Shown one piece after another: positions 1 to 6,684 of a DNA stretch of 7,641 bases. This DNA comes from Christensenellaceae bacterium (GTDB lineage: Bacteria; Bacillota; Clostridia; Christensenellales; DTU072), in the NCBI GenBank assembly GCA_031260775.1, contig JAISKW010000121.1:1-7641 (forward strand). Direction: 5' to 3'. Positions within the stretch are counted from its first letter, which is position 1. Each line of letters opens with the position of its first letter. The translations under genes were made by a program, and so were the position numbers. Below the pieces are notes generated by a model that did no database searches, was not told the origin of the DNA, and was given only the letters and a program-made list of their open reading frames with translations.

Positions 1-3000
1 TTATGGCGGGCTACGAATTCGGGGGCTGGTACAAGTACGACGACCAAGGAACAGAGGATATTGCAGACCTCGCAACCTACAAGTTTATTGCGCCGACGGC
101 GGCTAATATGACGTATTACGTTGCCGCAAAATGGACGCCCGTAACATACAAGCTTGTTTATCTTGACTCGGACGACAAAACCGAAATAGCGACGGTAACG
201 GTAACCTATAACGACTTTACGCAAAAGCTTATCGGAGCGGACGAGGTTACGGCCTTAATCGAAAAGGAACACGTTGTTTTGTCGGGCTGGACCCTCACAA
301 AGGGCAGCGGCACCGATTCGTTCGGCGCGGGCTCGGTAATTGCGGACAATTTCACTTATGTAAAGGGCGCGAAGATTTATTTGAAGGCTAATTGGGCGGC
401 GATTGAGTACACACCGTACACCGTAACCTACTATAGCGCGGCAGGGGATGAAACGGCTTATGAAACAATTCAATCGAGCGCGGTAACGGGCAGGGCGGTT
501 CGTCCTGCGGTTGACCCCACTAAATCGCGTTTTGTGTTTGTCGGTTGGGCAACGCAAGCGGGAGCGCAGTACGGGTTTAACGAAACGTTAGAGGCGAATT
601 TAAGCCTTTATGCGGTATTCAGAGGGAACGATTATACGTTCAGATTCGTTTACGGCTTCCAAGGCGCGGAGACGTTTAACTATACGATAACCGAGCCGTA
701 TTACGGAGTAAACCTTCCGAACGCGCCCGCGGTTGCGAGCAAGGAATTCATCGGCTGGAGCACGCAGAGCAATTGGGCGGCGGGAGCCGATATCGAAGCC
801 GGTAAGGCGTTGCCGCTGGACTTTATTCCCGAAAACCCGGGAACGATTACACTGTATGCCGTGTATAAGTACCCCAAAGTCGACGTTGACTTCTCAGGCG
901 ACTTTGCAAACGGCGACGCGTTGTTTTCAACAAAAACCAATCCCGAAACGGGAACGGTTCTGAATATGCCCCCGTCTAATCCGCTGCAAACGGGCTATAG
1001 CTTCGTAGAGTGGAACACGAGAGCGGACGGCGCGGGAGTGGAAATCACGAGCGGGTCTTTAATTTTAACAAATACGCAAGTGTTTGCAGTGTTTGCGCCG
1101 ATTAATTATACGGTGAGGTTCAACGCAAACGGCGGAACGGGAAATACGGAATCGCGCGGATTTGTATACGACGCGGCGCAAGCCTTGCCGTTGTACTCGG
1201 CGTTGGGTTATACGGCTCCCGCGAACAAAGCGTTTGCCGGTTGGGCGTTAACCGAGGACGGCGCAATACGCTATAACAACGGCGCGATGATTGACAGCAA
1301 CAACAACCTTTCGGCAACAGGCGGTTCAGCGGTTGTTTTGTATGCGGTCTATAAATATATTTCGCGCACCGTAACGGTGTACGACGAAAACGAATCGGAG
1401 AAAGCCACGCTTGTGACGTCAATCGATACGGGTAAAATTAATATCTCGTTGCTCCCCGTTCAGGCGGAAAAAACGGGCTACAAAAAGTACGGATATTATA
1501 CGTCGTTGACGGGCGGCAGCGCGTTTAACCTTAACACGGTTATCACCGCGGACACCGCAATTTACGCAAGATATGTGCCGATTGCCTACAAGGTAAACTT
1601 CGTAAAGACATTGGAAGCGACCGGCACGTCGGCGCGTCAGAGCTTTGTATACGACGAGGCGCAAGCGTTAAGCGCGAACCCGTTCAGCGTAACCGACAAG
1701 ATTTTCAAGGGGTGGGCGTTAACCGAGGGCGGCGCGGTCGCCTATACGGACGGCGCAACGGTAAAGAATTTAACCTCCGTCGACGCCGATACGGTAAATC
1801 TTTACCCGATATTCAAATACGATAGCGAAGTCACGGTTTCCTTTAACTCGAACGGTGTCGGATACGCCGATAAGAATATCAACTCCGATACGGGAACAAT
1901 CGACTCGTTACCCGTACAACCCAACCGCACAGGCTACGACTTCGGCGGGTGGTATTGGTATATCGGCACAGACTTAAAGGAGTTCGATATTACTGCGAAG
2001 GTCACGGTGGATACCACGGTGTATGCGCAATGGACGGCAATAGTATTTACCGTAATATTCAGCGATGCCGGTACAACCGGAGGAACTGCAATGCCGCAGC
2101 AGGAGTTTAACTATGACCAACTCAGAGCGTTGTATGTGAACACCTATACTGTAACGGATAAGGTATTCCGCGGTTGGGCAACGACCGAGGGCGGCGCAAT
2201 CGTGTATACTCCGGCGCAGGTTGTTTCAAACCTTCGTACAACGGCGGGCAGCGTAACGCTGTATCCCGTATTCAAATATGCCGAGCGTACGGTAACGCTC
2301 GTATCAATCGGCTCACCCGTAGGCGGGGCTATCGTTACAAGCGAGGAAACGGGTAAACTTACCGAAAGCCTTCCGTTGCTAACCCGCAACGGATACGCGT
2401 TCGGCGGTTGGTTTGACGGACAGACTCAAATAACCGAGGACTCGGTAATTCTTGCGAACGTAGAGCTTTCCGCAAAATGGACGGCGTATATTTTAACGGT
2501 AGTTTTCAATCACAACGGCATCGAAGCCCCCGCTACGCAAAACTTCGCGTACGGGCAGACGCAAGTGTTCAACAACGTAGGATATGCGGATATCGGACTT
2601 GTCCGCGGCTGGACGACGACGCCGGGAGAATACTCCGTAGGGTCGTCCGTATTGTACGCAACAGGCGCGTCATTCACCAATAATACGACGGTTACCGGCA
2701 ATGCAACGCTTCAATTGTACTCGGTTTATCATACCTACGTCGTTTCGTTTGAAAACGGTAACCTTCCTAACCATGTAAAGGCATCGTCCTCGGTCACGGG
2801 AAAAGTTGAGGAATTGCCCGATATCGGCGAGGAAAGACCCGGATATATGTTTGTCGGCTTCACGGACGGCTTTGCGGGAGGTACGGCATTTACGGCAAGT
2901 ACCGTCGTAGACGGAAACAAGATAGTTTATGCGCAATGGGTTGCGGTGACTTACACCGTAAAGTTCTACTCCGACAGCACGTTGATTGCCGAAAAGGTTT

Positions 3001-6000
3001 ATCATTACGGCGAGCAGAGCGAGGTTTTGGCTCCGGACGGTTGGTATTTAATAACGCACGACGTCGAAGGAGCGGCACGCCTTGAGAAGGCAGGGGCGTA
3101 CCCCCAAAACTTTATCGGGTGGTCGACAAGTATCGGCGGAAGCGCGCAGTACGCCGCGTTGCAGTTTGCTCCGAACCTTACAAGAGATAACGCCGCGGTT
3201 ATCGAATTGCACGCGGTCACGCAAGCCTCGGCGGATAAATTTACAATATTCTTTAACCTGAACGGCGGCGTAGGCTATGTTGCGCCTATGACACCCAATA
3301 AGTACAACACCTATGACGATGTAACAAACAAACCCGACGGACGTTCGGCAGGTGACAGAGTTCTGCCTTATCCGAACGTTGAGCAAATCAGCAAAACGGG
3401 ATATATCTTTGTCGGCTGGGATATCGATACGAACAACCTTGACGGCTACGGCGCGGTAACGGTTTATAACACTCCCGAAGACACCTCAAAACAACCTAAT
3501 ACCGTTACGCTGTATGCGTTCTGGAGGGCGAACAGCGGCACGCTTAAATTCGAGCCTAACGCGCTGAACGTTGACCCCGACAGCCTTATGGACAATTTGA
3601 CAATTGCAACCGGTATCAACGGCGGCTATGACCTTACCCTTAATGGCGGTCATGACGATGCGGGAAGACCCTTGTACGATATCGATGCAAGACCCTATAT
3701 TTTGCCCGCAAACACTATGATTCGTCCCGGGTACAGATTCTTAGGCTGGATGAAATTCGCCGAGCCCGAAGGCGGCTACGGCAATCTTCCGCTCGATTAT
3801 ACCGACGAAACCGAAATTAAGCTTATGGTGCGCAATGAGGGCGGAGTGGTTCAACTTTTTGCCCGTTGGGTGCAAACCGACGGCAAGGAACTCGAGCTTG
3901 TCGCAGGCACCTACGAAACCTATTATATCTTAGGCGAAAGCCCCGACATTCTTGTCGATTCCGCGAACAATATTTGGGAGGAACACGTTTATTTCGATAC
4001 CATACAGGCACATTTAACCGGCGAAACGGGAGTTCTGCATTATAGCGATTTGATTTACTACGGCGGCAATTTCACTACCGATGCCGTAGGGCACTACAAA
4101 GTATATTTCTATTACGCGGGATATTCCAAGGTTGTGACGGTTGAGGTAGCCGCGTATAACAACGGTTCCAACGCAAGCTTTACGAACCTGAGTCTTCCGC
4201 AGGAAATAAACAAATATGTCGCGAACTCGGCAAATGACGACTTTATGGTCGCCTCTCTTTCCGACGCGGAGTTCTATATCGGAACGAGCAACTATTACTT
4301 GGCGTCTCCTACCGCAAGAGTTGATAAAACGGCGGGCATACTTGAAGGGTCGGCAATCAAATTGTCGTCGTTTATCCCGGCGATTGAAATTATCGATATA
4401 ACCGATAACCCGTCAAACCAAGTTTCCGTATCAAATATTATGAATTACTTGGATGTGAACGAGCCGAATCTCGGGAGGTTTAAGTTCAAGGACTCCGTAG
4501 CCGGAAGAACGATTATGATAGTTTTCGCAGCCGGCAGCGGCGGAGACCGAAAGGAAGTGTCCTACAAGGCAAAGCTTACAAAGGGATATAACATTTATAC
4601 GGCGGCGGAGCTTTCAATTTTCAACAACGCGAATATCAACGCCGACAGCAACGTTTACGACGACCGCGACGCTGAAAAGAATTATCCGGCTTATGCGGCC
4701 GCGGCATTCTTAACCCAAAAAATCAAAGACCGCGGAGGATATGTGGGCGCATCATACGGCAGTAAAACCTATTATAACAGTAACGATAAACTTACTCTGT
4801 GGAGAGCCTTTAAGGTGGCAAACGGCGTTGTCGAAACGGCAGGAAAAACCGAAGCGGAAATCAACGCACAGCTTTATGCGCAAGAAAGGGCAGAAGCCGT
4901 TATTTTGCAACGTGACATTAAAGTTACTTTGAAGGATATGATACCGCAAGTTCTCGACAGGAATATGAAAGACGAGTTCGGCGTGGCGCGTCTTGCAAAC
5001 TGGCAGTATCTTTATACGCACTTCGTTGAAGCCGGCGAAACTTTCAGCTTTATCGGCAACTACTTCAGCGTAAATGCATTCGATATTCCGTGGATAGGAA
5101 GAACCGAAAACGATGCCCGTATGGCGTATGCAAACCAAAACGGTTTTGTTTATTCTCACTCCGCGTTGTTCTATATTATGGGTACGACACAAACATACAC
5201 CAATGACCCGGCGCAAGGCGGCACAAAAATCAACGAATATATGGGCGATGACTCATTCTTCGGCTCTATCAAAAACAATCCCACTGCGTTTATGGGAACT
5301 GCCGATGAGGATAAATCGCATGTGAGAGTTAAAAATATCCGTATTACCGGCAACACGGGAAGAATCGAAAACATCAAAGGTTCGGGCGGTTTACAAGGCC
5401 TTGAGTTCTGCGACGTGACCGATGCGCGTATCGATAACGCTTATCTTGCGCAGTTCACCGACGGTATTCTGGATTATGAAACATACTCAAGAAAGCCGCG
5501 TTATGAGTCGGTAATGCACACACATATCAACCGTACGACCATAACTAACATGTTTACAACGGGTATATGCCAATACGAGACGGGCAACCTTACGATAACC
5601 CATTCCCGTATCTTTATGACGGGCGGGCCTGCGCTGCTTCTTGCCGACAACGACGACGAACTTGCCGATTACGATACCGGCCCGACAAAGGGCAAATATG
5701 ACGTGGGGGGAGACAGCAACTTGTTGCAATACGACTTAACCACCGGCGACGTTTGGGGGCAAAGGAACACGCCGACCCTGAATTTGGACGATTTCACCTT
5801 CCAAAACCTCAACACGGCGGCGGCGGGCGGCGAAGCGTACTTCGTTGTAAATATGATAACCGCGATGATTACGAATATGAAAGGCTTGTCCGCGCTTTAT
5901 GAACAAACGCCGTACGGCCCTAAACGCGGATTCTTAGGTCAATATTTCGGCTCGCCCGACGGAGTAAAGTATTCGGCATTGGATGCAAATGAGCACAGTC

Positions 6001-6455
6001 AAACCGCAAGCTTGATGAACCTTAAGATGATTTTAATCGGAGACGTTTCGGCGGTATTCGGGAGCAGTTCAACCGGGGTTCAAATTAAGGTTAATATTAT
6101 TTCGGGCAATAATTCGAAAACGATTGTTAACACGAAAGAAACAAACGATTTCTACGGCAGTAGAGGACTTGCGGCAATGCCGTACAATATCGCGTTGAGC
6201 GCAACTTATGAAAACTTCGGTGAGGTCTTCATAAATCCGACAGACGCAGCACAGCCGGCATTCTTCTTTTCAAACCGCTTCAGTGATAAAGTGTTAGCAG
6301 GGCAAGCCGCACCGGTCGTAGGCTATCCATTCCCGTCCGCTATAAACAATACGGAACAGCTGATTTTAGATTACGCCTCAGCAAGATACCGCGTTCTGGC
6401 AGTCAACACGGGACTGTACGCAATAACGGATACGGTTGTGCCGTATTACAACTAA
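1..6455 (+). CDS. Giant repeat-rich cell-surface protein (Listeria-Bacteroides/InlB B-type repeats plus Ig-like and beta-helix regions), 5' partial
   Basis: This is probably a secreted or surface-displayed protein used in adhesion or in binding a host or cell-wall polymer; that role is inferred from the repeat family. At least 2150 residues are visible, ending at a TAA at 6453-6455. The frame is open to the left edge. The ATG at 3-5 falls inside a repeat, just before a GYEFGGWY motif, and has no visible ribosome binding site, so it is almost certainly internal. Residue n starts at base 3n. Residues 1-1292 carry 16 modules with a G-[YF]-x-F-x-GW core and a [YF]-A-x-[WYF] end, as in PF09479. 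Residues 1297-1385 look Ig-like, 1525-1900 like a parallel beta-helix, and 1901-2150 are unrecognised. Only two cysteines occur (C1803 and C1856). No LPXTG, SLH or terminal membrane segment is seen, so any anchor must be amino-terminal or the protein is released. The family call is firm; the function is not. Confidence 0.93.
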   Translation, partial: MAGYEFGGWYKYDDQGTEDIADLATYKFIAPTAANMTYYVAAKWTPVTYKLVYLDSDDKTEIATVTVTYNDFTQKLIGADEVTALIEKEHVVLSGWTLTKGSGTDSFGAGSVIADNFTYVKGAKIYLKANWAAIEYTPYTVTYYSAAGDETAYETIQSSAVTGRAVRPAVDPTKSRFVFVGWATQAGAQYGFNETLEANLSLYAVFRGNDYTFRFVYGFQGAETFNYTITEPYYGVNLPNAPAVASKEFIGWSTQSNWAAGADIEAGKALPLDFIPENPGTITLYAVYKYPKVDVDFSGDFANGDALFSTKTNPETGTVLNMPPSNPLQTGYSFVEWNTRADGAGVEITSGSLILTNTQVFAVFAPINYTVRFNANGGTGNTESRGFVYDAAQALPLYSALGYTAPANKAFAGWALTEDGAIRYNNGAMIDSNNNLSATGGSAVVLYAVYKYISRTVTVYDENESEKATLVTSIDTGKINISLLPVQAEKTGYKKYGYYTSLTGGSAFNLNTVITADTAIYARYVPIAYKVNFVKTLEATGTSARQSFVYDEAQALSANPFSVTDKIFKGWALTEGGAVAYTDGATVKNLTSVDADTVNLYPIFKYDSEVTVSFNSNGVGYADKNINSDTGTIDSLPVQPNRTGYDFGGWYWYIGTDLKEFDITAKVTVDTTVYAQWTAIVFTVIFSDAGTTGGTAMPQQEFNYDQLRALYVNTYTVTDKVFRGWATTEGGAIVYTPAQVVSNLRTTAGSVTLYPVFKYAERTVTLVSIGSPVGGAIVTSEETGKLTESLPLLTRNGYAFGGWFDGQTQITEDSVILANVELSAKWTAYILTVVFNHNGIEAPATQNFAYGQTQVFNNVGYADIGLVRGWTTTPGEYSVGSSVLYATGASFTNNTTVTGNATLQLYSVYHTYVVSFENGNLPNHVKASSSVTGKVEELPDIGEERPGYMFVGFTDGFAGGTAFTASTVVDGNKIVYAQWVAVTYTVKFYSDSTLIAEKVYHYGEQSEVLAPDGWYLITHDVEGAARLEKAGAYPQNFIGWSTSIGGSAQYAALQFAPNLTRDNAAVIELHAVTQASADKFTIFFNLNGGVGYVAPMTPNKYNTYDDVTNKPDGRSAGDRVLPYPNVEQISKTGYIFVGWDIDTNNLDGYGAVTVYNTPEDTSKQPNTVTLYAFWRANSGTLKFEPNALNVDPDSLMDNLTIATGINGGYDLTLNGGHDDAGRPLYDIDARPYILPANTMIRPGYRFLGWMKFAEPEGGYGNLPLDYTDETEIKLMVRNEGGVVQLFARWVQTDGKELELVAGTYETYYILGESPDILVDSANNIWEEHVYFDTIQAHLTGETGVLHYSDLIYYGGNFTTDAVGHYKVYFYYAGYSKVVTVEVAAYNNGSNASFTNLSLPQEINKYVANSANDDFMVASLSDAEFYIGTSNYYLASPTARVDKTAGILEGSAIKLSSFIPAIEIIDITDNPSNQVSVSNIMNYLDVNEPNLGRFKFKDSVAGRTIMIVFAAGSGGDRKEVSYKAKLTKGYNIYTAAELSIFNNANINADSNVYDDRDAEKNYPAYAAAAFLTQKIKDRGGYVGASYGSKTYYNSNDKLTLWRAFKVANGVVETAGKTEAEINAQLYAQERAEAVILQRDIKVTLKDMIPQVLDRNMKDEFGVARLANWQYLYTHFVEAGETFSFIGNYFSVNAFDIPWIGRTENDARMAYANQNGFVYSHSALFYIMGTTQTYTNDPAQGGTKINEYMGDDSFFGSIKNNPTAFMGTADEDKSHVRVKNIRITGNTGRIENIKGSGGLQGLEFCDVTDARIDNAYLAQFTDGILDYETYSRKPRYESVMHTHINRTTITNMFTTGICQYETGNLTITHSRIFMTGGPALLLADNDDELADYDTGPTKGKYDVGGDSNLLQYDLTTGDVWGQRNTPTLNLDDFTFQNLNTAAAGGEAYFVVNMITAMITNMKGLSALYEQTPYGPKRGFLGQYFGSPDGVKYSALDANEHSQTASLMNLKMILIGDVSAVFGSSSTGVQIKVNIISGNNSKTIVNTKETNDFYGSRGLAAMPYNIALSATYENFGEVFINPTDAAQPAFFFSNRFSDKVLAGQAAPVVGYPFPSAINNTEQLILDYASARYRVLAVNTGLYAITDTVVPYYN
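1581..2279 (+). repeat. Best-conserved centre of the repeat array (B-A-B modules)
   Basis: Two B modules here are the closest pair in the array. Residues 563-582 (VTDKIFKGWALTEGGAVAYT) and 717-736 (VTDKVFRGWATTEGGAIVYT) match at 15 of 20 positions, 154 residues apart. The next B module upstream has a related segment at 407-425 (ANKAFAGWALTEDGAIRYN), 157 residues before the first. The intervening A module (607-680) is close to the family consensus, with TVSFNSNG, DTGTIDSLP, TGYDFGGW and VYAQWTA. The DNA copies at 1689-1748 and 2151-2210 differ at many third positions, so the duplication is not very recent. The pattern suggests growth by duplication of an A+B unit of about 465 bases. Confidence 0.7.
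3234..3878 (+). other. Two enlarged, divergent modules closing the repeat array
   Basis: The penultimate module (residues 1078-1177) starts canonically with TIFFNLNGGVGY and ends with VTLYAFWRA. It carries about 20-25 extra residues before its TGYIFVGW core and more after it. The last module (1178-1292) starts with TLKFEPN, has the core RPGYRFLGW at 1241-1249 and ends with VQLFARW at 1283-1289. The core-to-core distances of 99 and 110 residues exceed the 67-87 seen elsewhere. These modules probably form a cap or transition between the array and the carboxy-terminal region; that role is inferred from position and length only. Confidence 0.65.
3891..4157 (+). other. Ig-like domain (bacterial group 3-like) after the repeat array
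   Basis: Residues 1297-1385 start with LELVAGTYETYYILGESPDI and finish with GNFTTDAVGHYKVYFYYAGYSKVVTVEV. The 'y.lGe.pd' opening and the closing 'tt.aGhYkVyf.Y.gy...vtVeV' strand pattern resemble bacterial Ig-like group 3 domains, which often serve as spacers on surface proteins. A stretch of about 25 residues around 1335-1352 is longer than usual for that family. The assignment rests on strand rhythm and the glycine-tyrosine pattern, not on a search, so the exact family is uncertain. Confidence 0.5.
4575..5702 (+). other. Probable right-handed parallel beta-helix (pectate-lyase-like) region
   Basis: Residues 1528-1542 (GYNIYTAAELSIFNN) resemble the 'I.TA.EL..F' entry seen before many surface beta-helices. 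AVILQRDIKVTL at 1632-1643 looks like the first helix rung. GETFSFIGNYFSVNAFDIPWI at about 1678-1698 resembles 'gnyftid...iP.i' turns. From 1774 to 1882 short strands recur, including VRVKNIRITGN, FCDVTDARIDNAYLAQF, THINRTTITNM, NLTITHSRIFMTGGPALLL, with the N/D/T-rich turns and final G-G-P-A typical of stacked coils. Such folds often bind or cleave polysaccharides, but I see no identifiable catalytic set. It could be a non-catalytic adhesin scaffold. Both cysteines of the visible protein (C1803 and C1856) lie here. Confidence 0.55.
5703..6452 (+). other. Unrecognised carboxy-terminal region of the giant surface protein
   Basis: Residues 1901-2150 match no family I can name. Strands such as LNLDDFTFQNLN (1926-1937), LMNLKMILIGDVSAVFG (2004-2020) and VQIKVNIISG (2026-2035) suggest that beta-rich structure, perhaps more helix coils, continues from the preceding region. 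The end is polar and aromatic (TDTVVPYYN) and lacks a hydrophobic helix with a basic tail, a sorting motif, or repeated wall-binding units. Confidence 0.4.
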
Positions 6456-6459
6456 GAAA

Positions 6460-6498
6460 ACAAAAGAAAAGGGCGAGTAATTCGCCCTTTTCTTTTGT
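6460..6498 (+). terminator. Intrinsic terminator of the giant surface-protein gene (bidirectional design)
   Basis: A perfect 17-base-pair inverted repeat (6460-6476 with 6482-6498) surrounds a 5-base loop (GTAAT, 6477-6481). The GC-rich core GGGCGA/TCGCCC is followed by TTTTCTTTTGT, which gives the U-rich tail on the + strand. The matching A-rich left arm gives a similar tail on the other strand. It begins 5 bases after the TAA, as expected for the terminator of this gene. Confidence 0.9.
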
Positions 6499-6530
6499 GA
6501 AGTAACTTCGTTATTCAAAACTATGTATGG

Positions 6531-6552
6531 ATTCTGCGACTTCGCGCAGAAT
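6531..6552. repeat. Small palindromic intergenic repeat (REP-like), single copy here
   Basis: ATTCTGCG (6531-6538) and CGCAGAAT (6545-6552) form a perfect 8-base-pair stem around the loop ACTTCG. The flanks are GG on the left and GACA on the right. On the minus strand it reads TGTCATTCTGCGCGAAGTCG and continues with CAGAATCC. From memory this closely resembles a 'GTCATTCTGAGCG...GAAGAATC' palindrome scattered in intergenic DNA of many unrelated bacteria. It has no T tract, so it is not a terminator. Only one copy is in the window, so its dispersed nature is inferred. Confidence 0.5.
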
Positions 6553-6577
6553 GACAAGAAACATTCAATGAACCATT

Positions 6578-6625
6578 AAAAAACAAACGGAAAAGGGCGC
6601 ATATCGTTGCGCCCTTTCTCTTTTG
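6578..6625 (-). terminator. Intrinsic terminator of the HD-GYP-like gene (bidirectional design)
   Basis: A 10-base-pair stem (6592-6601 with 6608-6617) encloses the 6-base loop TATCGT. Read on the minus strand, the core GGGCGCA/TGCGCCC is followed by CTTTTCCGTTTGTTTTTT, a good U-rich tail reaching 6578. It lies about 67 bases past the minus-strand stop codon. On the + strand the stem is followed by TTTCTCTTTTG, so it may also act as a back-up terminator for transcripts from the left. Confidence 0.8.
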
Positions 6626-6684
6626 CCCAAATATCCGTATACATTTTCTTTCGGAAAGCATCCTCACGAAAAGCAAACGCATAC

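Larger units (their letters stand above)
1..3878 (+). repeat. Coding tandem array of 16 alternating GW-type repeat modules
   Basis: Residues 1-1292 are built from two module kinds in strict alternation. Kind A has a 'TG-x-[ILV]-x-x-LP' stretch before the GW core and usually ends in W-T-A or similar. Kind B has an '[FY]-x-Y-[DG]-x-x-x-[AV]-[LF]' stretch before the core and usually ends in [FY]-K-Y. The core aromatic residues fall at 9, 96, 182, 252, 337, 414, 498, 571, 650, 725, 803, 870, 953, 1040, 1139 and 1249. From 182 to 953 the A-to-B spacings are 70, 77, 73, 75 and 67, and the B-to-A spacings are 85, 84, 79, 78 and 83. Approximate module limits in bases are A 1-143, B 144-410, A 411-626, B 627-872, A 873-1103, B 1104-1358, A 1359-1580, B 1581-1820, A 1821-2042, B 2043-2279, A 2280-2486, B 2487-2729, A 2730-2945, B 2946-3233, long A 3234-3533, and a final divergent module 3534-3878. 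PF09479 repeats are known to form beta-grasp-like units in Listeria InlB; the A/B labels are mine. Confidence 0.85.
6456..6684. other. Convergent intergenic region between the surface-protein gene and the HD-GYP-like gene
   Basis: These 229 bases separate two genes that face each other. They contain two strong hairpins ending in T-rich tracts on both strands, and a separate short palindrome between them. I see no credible small gene here: frames entering it lack ribosome binding sites and run into the terminators or antisense to the neighbour. No promoter is expected because both flanks are 3' ends. Confidence 0.8.

Noticed and set aside
3..5. ATG at position 3 as the true start of the large gene
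   Set aside because: It falls within a repeat module just before the GYEFGGW core, with no signal peptide after it and no room to see a ribosome binding site.
1..3878. CRISPR array or non-coding satellite as an explanation for the repetition
   Set aside because: The repeats are recognisable only at protein level, have no identical DNA repeats of constant length, and lie in one continuous frame.
4752..5216. Minus-strand open frame of 154 codons under the surface-protein gene
   Set aside because: It is antisense to well-formed beta-helix coding sequence, and its protein is rich in Arg, Cys and Val without recognisable motifs, as expected of a shadow frame.
6501..6515. Possible 6-base-pair hairpin AGTAAC/GTTATT with loop TTC
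   Set aside because: It is short, contains a G-T wobble and lacks a T tract; it adds nothing beyond the adjacent terminator.
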